From Bacteroidales bacterium (GTDB lineage: Bacteria; Bacteroidota; Bacteroidia; Bacteroidales; Marinilabiliaceae), in the NCBI GenBank assembly GCA_004552385.1, contig SFOL01000012.1:1-30542 (forward strand): DNA of 30,542 bases, given 5' to 3'. This document shows, one piece after another, positions 22,255 to 30,140 of this stretch (positions are counted from its first letter, which is position 1; the number at the start of each line of letters is the position of its first letter). The notes beneath the pieces are model-generated. The model had not been told where the DNA came from. It searched no databases and worked only from the letters and a program-made list of their open reading frames with translations. Made by a program: the position numbers and the translations under genes.

Positions 22255-22759
22255 ACGCGTCAGGTCCGCCGCGCTCGCCTTTCTGGCGGCAATCGCCGCG
22301 ACGGCATGCACCGTCTCCATCACAATGAGCGGCGCCTCAATACCCGAGAACCTCAACACGTTCTCCGTACAGTACATCAACAACAGGGCGCCTCTCGTCA
22401 ACCCTGAACTCTCCTCGACGCTCACCGAAGGGCTTAAAGACCGCATACAGAACGAGAGTCGGCTCGGACTCGTCAACGAGGGCGGCGACGTCGACTTCTC
22501 CGGCGACATCACATCTTACACCACGCAGCCTATGGCACTTAAGGCCGACGCCGTCTCGGCGCAGACAAGACTCACCGTGTCCGTCAAGATAAGGTGCCGT
22601 AACGCCAAAGACCCGCAAAAAGACTGGGAGCAGACTTTCAGCGCCTACCAGGACTACGACTCGGAGAACAACCTCGCCGACGTCGAGTCCGAGCTCGTCG
22701 AGCTGATTGTCGAGGAACTTACCGAGAATATTTTCAATAAGGCATTTGCCGACTGGTAG
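22244..22759 (+). CDS. lptE: LPS-assembly lipoprotein LptE
   Basis: The outer-membrane lipoprotein that plugs LptD and completes LPS transport, 171 residues in its Bacteroidota form. The signal peptide MTFRRVRSAALAFLAAIAATAC ends at lipidated Cys22. The mature part has the family pattern: VSITMSGASIPENLNTFSVQYINNRAPLV, then LSSTLTEGLKDRIQNESRLGLV, DVDFSGDITSY, and SAYQDYDSE. I choose the ATG at 22244, which gives the shortest sensible signal peptide. ATGs at 22229 and 22235 are also possible, and all three overlap the end of the activator gene (8 to 26 nt counting the stop), implying coupling. The next gene starts 14 nt later. Confidence 0.88.
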   Translation: MTFRRVRSAALAFLAAIAATACTVSITMSGASIPENLNTFSVQYINNRAPLVNPELSSTLTEGLKDRIQNESRLGLVNEGGDVDFSGDITSYTTQPMALKADAVSAQTRLTVSVKIRCRNAKDPQKDWEQTFSAYQDYDSENNLADVESELVELIVEELTENIFNKAFADW

Positions 22760-22773
22760 GAAGGCGCGCTACT

Positions 22774-23634
22774 TTGACAAGAGAGCAGTTCTATAACGCC
22801 GTGGCCGACCCCGACGGCATCACACCTGACGATGTTGACGCACTCGCGCGCACCGTCAGGCGTTTCCCCTATTTCCATGCGGGCTGGATGCTGCTCGCCA
22901 AAGGGCTGTCGGTCACAGGCAGCGCACACTTCTCGTCCGAGCTGAAAAAAGCCTCCATACACGTCTGGGACAGGGGCGCGCTCTTTTGGCTCGTCAACGG
23001 GCGTGACGACGTGCGACCACCCGCCCCGCACGCCACCGAGGAGTCCTTGCCCGCCGCACAGGAGTGTGAGAACCGCACGACGCCACAACCCGAGGTGGCG
23101 GAGACTACCCCTCGCGACGCCGTGCCGCACGCCCCGCAAAAAGTGATCACACCGGTCGAACCCGTGGAGGCGGACTTCTTCGCGGCCGAAGACGACACCG
23201 CCATGGCGCCTGAAGCGCAAGGAGGATACTCGCTCCACGACTATGACGACCACCTCCGCCGGCCCGACGAGAGGTACACTTTCGCCGACTGGCTCGACTA
23301 TGTCTCCGAGAGGCAGTCCATCATGGGGCGCGAGGCGGAGCAGGACCGGCACACCGAGCAGAACAAACTAATCGACGCCTTCCTCAGCGCGCCGGTCGGA
23401 CGCATCACGCTCTCCGTGCCAAAACCGACGTCGCAGTCCGAGGCGAAAAAAATCGAGGAGAGGAGCGTCAGCGAAAACGAAGACATACTCACCGAGACGC
23501 TCGCGTCCATCTATCTGAAACAGGGCAAGTTGGAAAAGGCCGTCAACATATTTAAACGCCTTTCCTTGAAATATCCCGAAAAAAGTGATTACTTTGCGTC
23601 CCGAATTGCAGATATTCAAAAGCAAATTAACTAA
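22774..23634 (+). CDS. Conserved TPR-containing protein of unknown function between lptE and secG
   Basis: A 286-residue protein of unknown role, likely cytosolic (no signal peptide or membrane segment). The first 75 residues (FYNAVADPDGITPDDVDALARTVRRFPYFHAGWMLLAKGL) look like a helical domain seen in Bacteroidota hypothetical proteins at this locus. A low-complexity Ala/Pro/Glu stretch follows (about 85-150), then a short conserved block (RYTFADWLDYVSERQ) and a C-terminal TPR pair (ILTETLASIYLKQGKLEKAVNIFKRLSLKYPEKS). The start is TTG at 22774, with AAGG 11 nt upstream; no in-frame ATG is available between the lptE stop and the conserved N-terminus. Its position in an LPS and Sec operon suggests envelope biogenesis, but that is inference. 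Confidence 0.8.
   Translation: MTREQFYNAVADPDGITPDDVDALARTVRRFPYFHAGWMLLAKGLSVTGSAHFSSELKKASIHVWDRGALFWLVNGRDDVRPPAPHATEESLPAAQECENRTTPQPEVAETTPRDAVPHAPQKVITPVEPVEADFFAAEDDTAMAPEAQGGYSLHDYDDHLRRPDERYTFADWLDYVSERQSIMGREAEQDRHTEQNKLIDAFLSAPVGRITLSVPKPTSQSEAKKIEERSVSENEDILTETLASIYLKQGKLEKAVNIFKRLSLKYPEKSDYFASRIADIQKQIN
23566..23596 (+). promoter_or_regulatory. Candidate internal promoter for secG
   Basis: TTG (23566-23568) and TTACTTTG (23589-23596) are 20 nt apart, inside the end of the TPR gene. The -7 box has one mismatch. It would place a start about 50 nt upstream of secG. Confidence 0.35.
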
Positions 23635-23654
23635 AAACATAACATTACAATAAT

Positions 23655-24050
23655 ATGTTCGACGTAGTCGTTTGGCTGATGCTCTTCGTCAGCGTGTTCA
23701 TGATAATAATCGTGCTCGTGCAACGCTCCAAAGGCGGCGGACTCAACCAGAGCTTCGCCAGCCAGGCCCAAATAATGGGTGTGCGCAAGTCTACCGACTT
23801 CGTCGAGAAGGCGACGTGGACCCTCGCCGTCCTCCTTTTCGTCTTCTCCCTCTCTTCCGTCGCCTTCTTCCCGTCAGGCGTGTCTGCCCATGGCGAGGAC
23901 GGCATTGACAAGGCCCTCGACAACATGCCCGCCGGACAGGTGCAGCAGGCTCCTGCTTTCGACGCTCAGGCTCCCGCCAACCTCCAAGGCGACTCGGCAG
24001 AAGAGTCCGCCCCCGCAAGCTCGGCAGAGCTGCCGGCAGATGCACAGTAA
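23655..24050 (+). CDS. secG: Preprotein translocase subunit SecG
   Basis: The small accessory subunit of the SecYEG inner-membrane channel, 131 residues. Two membrane segments (about 3-19 and 54-74) flank the conserved cytosolic loop VQRSKGGGLNQSFASQAQIMGVRKSTDFVEKATW. The SKGGGL motif is diagnostic. The C-terminal 50 residues are a low-complexity Ala/Pro/Gln tail (QAPAFDAQAPANLQ), longer than in E. coli and typical of Bacteroidota forms. It starts 20 nt after the TPR gene and closes the operon. Confidence 0.95.
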   Translation: MFDVVVWLMLFVSVFMIIIVLVQRSKGGGLNQSFASQAQIMGVRKSTDFVEKATWTLAVLLFVFSLSSVAFFPSGVSAHGEDGIDKALDNMPAGQVQQAPAFDAQAPANLQGDSAEESAPASSAELPADAQ

Positions 24051-24104
24051 AGCATTGACTCCCTTACCGTGCTCGCTTTAGCACGCACGGTCAGCATTCA
24101 CATA

Positions 24105-24156
24105 ACGGGGGCGGATGCGCATCACGTTTTTGACGTGATGCGCATCCCGCCCCCGT
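24105..24156 (+). terminator. Long hairpin after secG
   Basis: 24105-24126 pairs with 24134-24156 with one bulged base and a 7-nt TTTTTGA loop. No strong U-tract follows (CTCCTTTTC). A smaller hairpin, ACCGTG/CACGGT at 24066-24091, precedes it. Together they separate secG from topA. Confidence 0.65.
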
Positions 24157-24198
24157 CTCCTTTTCATCGCGACGCCAAGCGTACCCAAATCTCACCCA

Positions 24199-26664
24199 AT
24201 GGCCACAAAGAAAAAATATCAGCTGGTTATCGTCGAGTCCCCAACCAAAGCCAAGACCATCGAGAAGTTCCTCGGCGGAGACTTCGTCGTGCGCTCCAGC
24301 CAGGGGCACATTCGCGACCTTAAGAAGAACAACTCGGGTGTCGACATAGAGCACGGTTTCCAACCTGTCTACGTCATCCCCGACGACAAACAGGAGACCG
24401 TCGCCGAACTGACAAAACTTGCCAAAGGGGCTGACGAGATTTGGCTCGCAAGTGATGAAGACCGCGAGGGAGAAGCCATCTCGTGGCATTTGGCGGTCGT
24501 GCTTGGTCTCGACGTCGAGACCACCAAGCGCATCGTCTTCCACGAGATCACAAAGGGGGCAATCCTGAAAGCCATCCAGACGCCAAGGCACATCGACATG
24601 AACCTTGTCGACGCGCAGCAGGCCAGGAGAGTTCTCGACCGCATCGTGGGTTTCGACCTCTCTTCGGTACTCTGGAGGAAAGTCAAGAACGAGCTGTCGG
24701 CCGGAAGGGTACAGTCTGTCGCCGTCAGGATTCTCGTCGACCGAGAGAGGGAGATCCTCGCCTTCAACGCAAAGTCAGGCTTCTCCGTCTCAGCCCAGTT
24801 CGGACTCTCAGCGGCCGACGGTAAAAAATATTCTTTCAAAGCCGACCTCAACACGAGGTTTGACGACGTCGACGCGGCACAACGTTTCATCGAACTCTGC
24901 GCCAAGGCGCGCTTTAACGTCTCGGCCGTGGAGAGCAAAAACCTGACCAGGCAGCCCGCGCCGCCATTCACCACCTCAACACTCCAGCAGGAGGCAAGCC
25001 GCAAGCTCGGACTCTCGCCGCAGAACACCATGCGCATCGCGCAGGAGCTCTACGAGGCAGGACTCATAACCTACATGCGTACCGACTCTGTCAACCTCTC
25101 CGACACCGCTCTCGCTGCCTCACAAAAGGCCATCGAGGATTCCGTTGGGTCACGATACCATCAGCGCAGGCAGTTCCGGACCAGCACCAAGGGCGCGCAA
25201 GAGGCGCACGAGGCCATCAGGCCCACCGACATATCGGTACCCAACATTCAGCCCGTCACCGGGGCCAGAGACGACGACGCGGTTAGGCAAGTCCGACTCT
25301 ACCACCTTATTTGGATGCGAACCGTCGCATCACAAATGGCCGACGCCCAGATCGAGAGAACAACCATATCAATCGACACGCCCGACCCGAAGGCCCGATT
25401 CACGGCTTCGGCCAACGTCATCAAGTTCGATGGGTTCATGAAGCTCTACCTCGAGGGCAACGACGCCGAAGACCAGGCCGACGAAGCCGACACCCAGTTG
25501 CCCGGCGTCGCCGAGGGTGAACAGCTTTCACTCCTGTCCCTCGGCAGCCGCGAGAGGTGGACGCAAAGGCCGCCACGCTACAATGAGGCCGCCCTCGTAA
25601 AGAAACTCGAGGAAATGGGCATAGGACGCCCGTCCACATACGCACCCACCATATCCACCATCATGAACCGAGGCTACGTCGTACGCGACTCCCGAGAGGG
25701 CGCTCCCAGGGAATACCGGACACTCGAGTTCAAAGACGGAGCCGTCGTCAGAGCCGTTGCCACTGAGAACGTGGGAGCAGAGAAGAATAAGCTCTTCCCT
25801 ACCGACATTGCGATGGTCGTGACCGACTTCCTGCTAAGCCACTTCGCCGATGTCATGAGTTATGACTTCACTGCGAATGTCGAGACACAGTTCGACGAGG
25901 TCGCGCTCGGAAAATTAAAATGGCAGGACGTCATAAGGGATTTCTATCAGCCTTTCCGCCTCAAAATTGACGACACTCTCGAGCATGCGCAGCGAAGCTC
26001 TGGAGAGAGGGAACTCGGCGTCGATCCTAAGACGGGGGACAAAGTCTTCGTCAGAATAGGACGCTTCGGACCTATGGCACAAATAGGCGAGACTACCGAA
26101 GACGGGCCAAAGCCGCGCTACGCGTCTCTGCGCAAAGACCAGCACCTCGAGACCATCACACTCGAAGACGCGCTCCGACTGTTCGACCTGCCGCGCACCC
26201 TCGGCGACTATGAGGGTAAAGACGTCGTCATAGGCGTCGGACGCTTCGGGCCTTACGTCCGACACGACGGCAAATTCGTCTCACTCAAGAAGGAGGACGA
26301 CCCTTACACTATCGACCTCGACCTCGCAATCCGCCGCATCGAAGATAAGCGCGAGGCCGACAGGAACAAAGTCGTGAAAACTTTCGAGGAGAACCCGGAC
26401 CTCCAGGTCCTCAATGGCAGGTGGGGCCCATACATCGCCTACGGTAAGGCCAACGTCAAGATCCCCAAAGGCACCGACGCGGCAGCACTATCATTCCAAG
26501 ACTGCATGAAACTATGCGAGGAGCAGGGAGCTGACCCCGAAAAGAAGGCCGCAAGGACCACCTCAAGGAAGACGGCAGCTTCTTCTCAAACGCCTGAAAA
26601 ACAGACTGCTAAAAAATCATCGGCGAAATCAGTCAAGGCTAACGCAACAACCACAAAGAAATAA
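24199..26664 (+). CDS. topA: DNA topoisomerase I (type IA)
   Basis: Relaxes negative supercoils by transient cleavage of one strand. The 821-residue protein has an N-terminal Toprim domain (VIVESPTKAKTIEKFLG at 10-26, then ASDEDREGEAISWHL with the metal-binding acidic residues). The core follows, with active-site Tyr292 in GLITYMRTDSVNLS and RYNEAALVKKLEEMGIGRPSTYAPTIS. In place of C-terminal Cys4 zinc fingers it carries Gly-Arg-Phe-Gly-Pro-type repeats: RIGRFGPMAQIG, GVGRFGPYVRHDGKF and GRWGPYIAYGKANV. The basic Lys/Ala/Thr tail resembles histone H1 and probably binds DNA non-specifically. The ATG at 24199 fits the family N-terminus. Confidence 0.97.
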   Translation: MATKKKYQLVIVESPTKAKTIEKFLGGDFVVRSSQGHIRDLKKNNSGVDIEHGFQPVYVIPDDKQETVAELTKLAKGADEIWLASDEDREGEAISWHLAVVLGLDVETTKRIVFHEITKGAILKAIQTPRHIDMNLVDAQQARRVLDRIVGFDLSSVLWRKVKNELSAGRVQSVAVRILVDREREILAFNAKSGFSVSAQFGLSAADGKKYSFKADLNTRFDDVDAAQRFIELCAKARFNVSAVESKNLTRQPAPPFTTSTLQQEASRKLGLSPQNTMRIAQELYEAGLITYMRTDSVNLSDTALAASQKAIEDSVGSRYHQRRQFRTSTKGAQEAHEAIRPTDISVPNIQPVTGARDDDAVRQVRLYHLIWMRTVASQMADAQIERTTISIDTPDPKARFTASANVIKFDGFMKLYLEGNDAEDQADEADTQLPGVAEGEQLSLLSLGSRERWTQRPPRYNEAALVKKLEEMGIGRPSTYAPTISTIMNRGYVVRDSREGAPREYRTLEFKDGAVVRAVATENVGAEKNKLFPTDIAMVVTDFLLSHFADVMSYDFTANVETQFDEVALGKLKWQDVIRDFYQPFRLKIDDTLEHAQRSSGERELGVDPKTGDKVFVRIGRFGPMAQIGETTEDGPKPRYASLRKDQHLETITLEDALRLFDLPRTLGDYEGKDVVIGVGRFGPYVRHDGKFVSLKKEDDPYTIDLDLAIRRIEDKREADRNKVVKTFEENPDLQVLNGRWGPYIAYGKANVKIPKGTDAAALSFQDCMKLCEEQGADPEKKAARTTSRKTAASSQTPEKQTAKKSSAKSVKANATTTKK

Positions 26665-26701
26665 TCGTAACAATGATATGCAATAAAATGTCGTCCAACT
26701 C

Positions 26702-26734
26702 GTTGTATATGTCAAGATGATGAGTATATACGAC
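26702..26734. promoter_or_regulatory. Inverted repeat upstream of porP
   Basis: GTTGTATAT (26702-26710) mirrors ATATACGAC (26726-26734) with one mismatch and a 15-nt spacer. It lies in the gap between topA and porP, about 100-130 nt before the probable porP start. It could be an operator or an RNA hairpin. No convincing TTTG/TAnnTTTG promoter was found here. Confidence 0.4.
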
Positions 26735-26830
26735 ACATGGATTTGCGCGTTCTCTACGAAATATAACACTCATCTTGGGTCGCAACACGCTGATCCTTCG
26801 TCTCATAAAGGACAGGGCGTATGCGTCAAA

Positions 26831-27808
26831 TTGAGAATTTTTTCAGTAAGACGTGTATTATCGGCATTTTTTGCCTTATTTTGCGTTTTGTACTCTCAGA
26901 GTGCGGGTGCGCAGAGTGAACCCCTTTTCTCAGGGTCGTTCCTCATGCCGTCCGTCGTCAACCCCGCAGCTGCGGGGCGCACAGGGCTGCTCGACGTCAC
27001 GGCCGCTTTCCGGCAGCAGTGGGTCGGTTTCGATGACGCCCCCGCGCAATTCTTCCTCGCCGCCGATGCCGAGGTCAAGTTCTTCAAGAACTTCCACGGA
27101 GTCGGGGCTCTGGCGGTTCAAGACAAGGTCGGGCCTGTGACGGCTCTCTGCCTCGCGGCGGACTACAGCTTTCACATCTACCTCGACAGAGGGCTCCTCG
27201 GCCTCGGGGCTCGCTTCGGAGCCTACAACGTCAAGTTCTCGGCCTCCGATCTCCACACCTCGCCGACCGACCTGCCCAGCGGGTTTCATCAGGAGTCCGA
27301 CGAGACCCTCGCGGGAGCCGACGACAGCCAGACCGCGTTTGACGCCGGACTGGGAGCTTTCTACCAGTCTGAGGCCTCATTCCTGAGCCTCTCGCTCCTG
27401 CACCTCACGACTCCTGAGCTCGAGATGAAAAGCGGGGCTGCCATGAACGTCAGGCCAGTTCTCAACATCGGGGCTGGAAGGCTGTTCGGCAAGGACGTCA
27501 AAGTACGTTCCGTCGAGCCCAGGCTCGCCTTTCGGACCGATTTCGCCTCTTGGCAGATGGAAATGTGGCTGAACGCTAACTTCAACCCGCGTTTCTGGCT
27601 CGGGCTCGGTGCAAGGCTTCAAGATGCGCTGCTCGCCTCGACAGGCGTAAGGCTTAAGAACGGGCTCGACATATCATACGCTTATGACTTGAGCCTGTCC
27701 AAACTTAAGCGTTACAACTCAGGCTCGCACGAGGTGGTCGTCCACTACTCCATCGACATGAGCAGGGATAAGCCGACTAAGAGGTACAAGAGCGTTAGAA
27801 TACTGTAA
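26831..27808 (+). CDS. porP: PorP/SprF family type IX secretion membrane protein
   Basis: An outer-membrane β-barrel protein of the PorP/SprF family, which links the T9SS machinery to the outer membrane. PSVVNPAAAGRTGLLDVTAAFRQQWVGF near the N-terminus is the family hallmark (xNPAxAG...R.QW). β-strand-like repeats such as GLGARFGAYNVKFS and GLGARLQDALLASTGVRLK follow. About 325 residues with TTG at 26831 as start give an ideal signal peptide (RIFSVRRVLSAFFALFCVL..., cut near AGA-QS). The in-frame ATGs at 26717 and 26720 would add about 37 non-signal-like residues. An ATG at 26821 opens a different, overlapping frame. First gene of the porPKLM cluster; porK follows 29 nt downstream. Confidence 0.82.
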   Translation: MRIFSVRRVLSAFFALFCVLYSQSAGAQSEPLFSGSFLMPSVVNPAAAGRTGLLDVTAAFRQQWVGFDDAPAQFFLAADAEVKFFKNFHGVGALAVQDKVGPVTALCLAADYSFHIYLDRGLLGLGARFGAYNVKFSASDLHTSPTDLPSGFHQESDETLAGADDSQTAFDAGLGAFYQSEASFLSLSLLHLTTPELEMKSGAAMNVRPVLNIGAGRLFGKDVKVRSVEPRLAFRTDFASWQMEMWLNANFNPRFWLGLGARLQDALLASTGVRLKNGLDISYAYDLSLSKLKRYNSGSHEVVVHYSIDMSRDKPTKRYKSVRIL

Positions 27809-27837
27809 ATTAAAACAGGATACACACTGATTAATAT

Positions 27838-29193
27838 ATGATGAGAGACGTAGCGTTTTATGCTGTGGCCTTGATGCTTGTCACGGGCTGTAGTGGAACT
27901 AACAGCGGCGAGTTGGTCGGCGTTGAGCGCGGTGCGCAGTTCTACGAGCCGGACCCCTACGGTATGGTTTTCGTCCCGCAGGGCAGTTTCAACATGGGCC
28001 AAAACGAGCAGGATGTTGCTGCGCTGACCAACGCACTTACAAAGACTGTCACCGTCAGCTCTTTCTGGATGGATGAGACCGAGATCACGAACTCAGAGTA
28101 TAGGCAGTTTGTCAACTGGGTGCGCGACTCCATCGCCCGTAAGGCGCTCGTCGCTGAGGGGCGCGAGGAGTTCCTCCTCCCCGACCAGGATGATTTGGAG
28201 GAGGATGAGAAGCTCCTCGACTGGGATAAGGAGCTCGACTGGAATGACGAGGAGTATTCCGAGACCTTGAATTCGCTCTATTACCAGAAGGAAGAGCGTT
28301 TCACGCGCGAGGCGCGTCTGCTCGATAACCGAAAGTGGATCTACAATTATGACTGGGTCGACCTCCAGGAGGCTGCCAAGATTTCAAACCGTTACAAGCT
28401 CAACAAGGACGGCGACGAGACATCCGGCTCCTACGAAGGCTTCACGCGGGATGTCAACGGCGAGGTCGTGAACCTCTCGGAGCAGGGACGTAAAGGCTTC
28501 CTCAAGAAGGATAAGGTGCTCGTATATCCCGACACTCTCGTCTGGGTGGCCGACTTCACTTACTCTTACAACGAGCCCATGTGCCGCACTTACTTCTGGC
28601 ACCCGGGTTACGACACCTATCCTGTCGTAGGCATCAACTGGAAGCAGGCCTCCGCCTTCTGCGTCTGGCGTTCCAACCTCCTTAACGACTACCTCAAGAA
28701 GGAGCATCAGCCCATGGCCATGGACTACCGCCTCCCGACCGAGGCCGAGTGGGAGTACGCCTCGCGCGGCGGCATAGAAAACGGCGTCTACCCTTGGGGC
28801 GGATATTACACCAGGAACAACCGCGGCTGCTTCGTGGCTAACTTCAAGCCTATGCGAGGACGCTACACCGACGACGGCTCAGCCAGGTCTTCTTCTGTCT
28901 CAAGCTACGCGCCTAATGAGTTCGGCCTCTACGACATGGCCGGCAATGTGGCCGAGTGGACCTCTTCCGCCTACGACGAGTCTTCATACATCTATATGCA
29001 CGACATGAACCCCGACTACAAGTATAACGCCTACGACGACGACCCTATTGTCATGAAGCGTAAGGTAATCCGAGGCGGCTCATGGAAAGACATCGCCTAC
29101 TATATGCAGTGTGGAACCCGCAACTACGAGTATCAGGACTCCGCCAGCAGCTTCATCGGCTTCCGCTGCGTGCGCGACTACATTGGTGAGTAA
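27838..29193 (+). CDS. porK: PorK/GldK, T9SS ring lipoprotein
   Basis: The periplasmic ring lipoprotein of the T9SS, attached to the outer membrane and working with PorN. The 451-residue protein has signal sequence MMRDVAFYAVALMLVTGC with lipidated Cys18. It has the formylglycine-generating-enzyme-like fold of this family, from GMVFVPQGSFNMGQNEQD and FWMDETEITNSEYRQFVNWV to YRLPTEAEWEYASRGG, ...NEFGLYDMAGNVAEWTSS and VIRGGSWKD. An acidic insertion (LPDQDDLEEDEKLLDWDKELDW) lies at about residues 118-142. The catalytic Cys pair of true sulfatase modifiers is not obvious, as expected for a structural homologue. porL follows after 43 nt. Confidence 0.93.
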   Translation: MMRDVAFYAVALMLVTGCSGTNSGELVGVERGAQFYEPDPYGMVFVPQGSFNMGQNEQDVAALTNALTKTVTVSSFWMDETEITNSEYRQFVNWVRDSIARKALVAEGREEFLLPDQDDLEEDEKLLDWDKELDWNDEEYSETLNSLYYQKEERFTREARLLDNRKWIYNYDWVDLQEAAKISNRYKLNKDGDETSGSYEGFTRDVNGEVVNLSEQGRKGFLKKDKVLVYPDTLVWVADFTYSYNEPMCRTYFWHPGYDTYPVVGINWKQASAFCVWRSNLLNDYLKKEHQPMAMDYRLPTEAEWEYASRGGIENGVYPWGGYYTRNNRGCFVANFKPMRGRYTDDGSARSSSVSSYAPNEFGLYDMAGNVAEWTSSAYDESSYIYMHDMNPDYKYNAYDDDPIVMKRKVIRGGSWKDIAYYMQCGTRNYEYQDSASSFIGFRCVRDYIGE

Positions 29194-29236
29194 TCAAAGA
29201 ATCAAAGCTCAAACTCTATATCTAAATAAAGATCTT

Positions 29237-30085
29237 ATGACTCTTACAGAATTTGTCACAAGCCCCGCCTACAAGAAATTCATGGGTTATGTCTACGGCT
29301 TCGGTGCTGCCGTAGCTATTATCGGCGCGCTCTTTAAGATTCTTCACCTCCCCGGCGCAAGCGTCATGCTTGTCTGCGGTCTGGGTGTCGAGGCCATCAT
29401 CTTCGCGCTCTCTTCTTTCGAGCCGCCTCATGAGACTCCCGATTGGAGTCTCGTCTACCCCGAGCTTGCGGGTCTCGAGCCAGCCGACGGCGGTTCTCGT
29501 AAGAGAAATGGCGGCAACGGCGGCAATGGCGGCAGCGAGCTCTCCGCCCTCGTGGCAAGCGGCGCTGTCGATCAGAAGACTGTTGATCAGCTCGCTGACG
29601 GTGTCAAGAAGCTCGCTACCACAACCTCACAGCTTTCGGACATCACCGACGCCTCTGTAGCCACCAAGTCCTATCTCAACAACGTCAAGTCGGCAGCCGA
29701 CTCGCTCAACCAGTTCTCAGCAGCTCAGAGCAGCGTGTCAGAGGCAGGTAGCAAGCTCGCCGCCAAGATGAACGAGGAGGGTGACAAGTTCGCCACCTCT
29801 TTCACCAAGTTCAACAACGCCTTCGCTTCACAGAGCGATGCAGCCTCCAAGCTCGGCAACAATATGTCAGCCGTTAGCCAGGCCTACGAGCAGCAGCTCA
29901 AGGACATCAACGGCCAGCTTGAGAGCACCAAGAAGGTCGCAAGCAGCCTCTCTTCCATCTCTTCAGAGATTCAGGCTTCCGTCGAGGGTGTCAAGGAGTA
30001 TCGTCAGCAAATAGCAAGCCTCTCTAAGACTGTCGGCGAGCTCAACAACATCTACGGCAACATGCTTAGCGCTATCCGCCGTTAA
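29237..30085 (+). CDS. porL: PorL/GldL, T9SS motor stator-like inner-membrane protein
   Basis: The inner-membrane subunit of the PorLM rotary motor that powers T9SS. The 282-residue protein has two membrane helices (about 17-36 and 41-59), with Lys34 in FKILHLPGA and Glu52 in GVEAIIFALSSFEPP. These correspond by alignment to the charged residues thought to carry protons in GldL. A Gly/Asn-rich hinge (NGGNGGNGGSE) joins the membrane part to a long coiled-coil cytosolic domain rich in Ser, Ala, Lys and Gln. I start at ATG 29237 (MTLTEFVTSPAYKKFMGYVYG); the open frame upstream overlaps porK. porM begins 55 nt later. Confidence 0.93.
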   Translation: MTLTEFVTSPAYKKFMGYVYGFGAAVAIIGALFKILHLPGASVMLVCGLGVEAIIFALSSFEPPHETPDWSLVYPELAGLEPADGGSRKRNGGNGGNGGSELSALVASGAVDQKTVDQLADGVKKLATTTSQLSDITDASVATKSYLNNVKSAADSLNQFSAAQSSVSEAGSKLAAKMNEEGDKFATSFTKFNNAFASQSDAASKLGNNMSAVSQAYEQQLKDINGQLESTKKVASSLSSISSEIQASVEGVKEYRQQIASLSKTVGELNNIYGNMLSAIRR

Positions 30086-30140
30086 TTCATTGACGCATCA
30101 GCTGTTTAACTTTTTCCTTTAACGCTAAAAGCACTGAATA

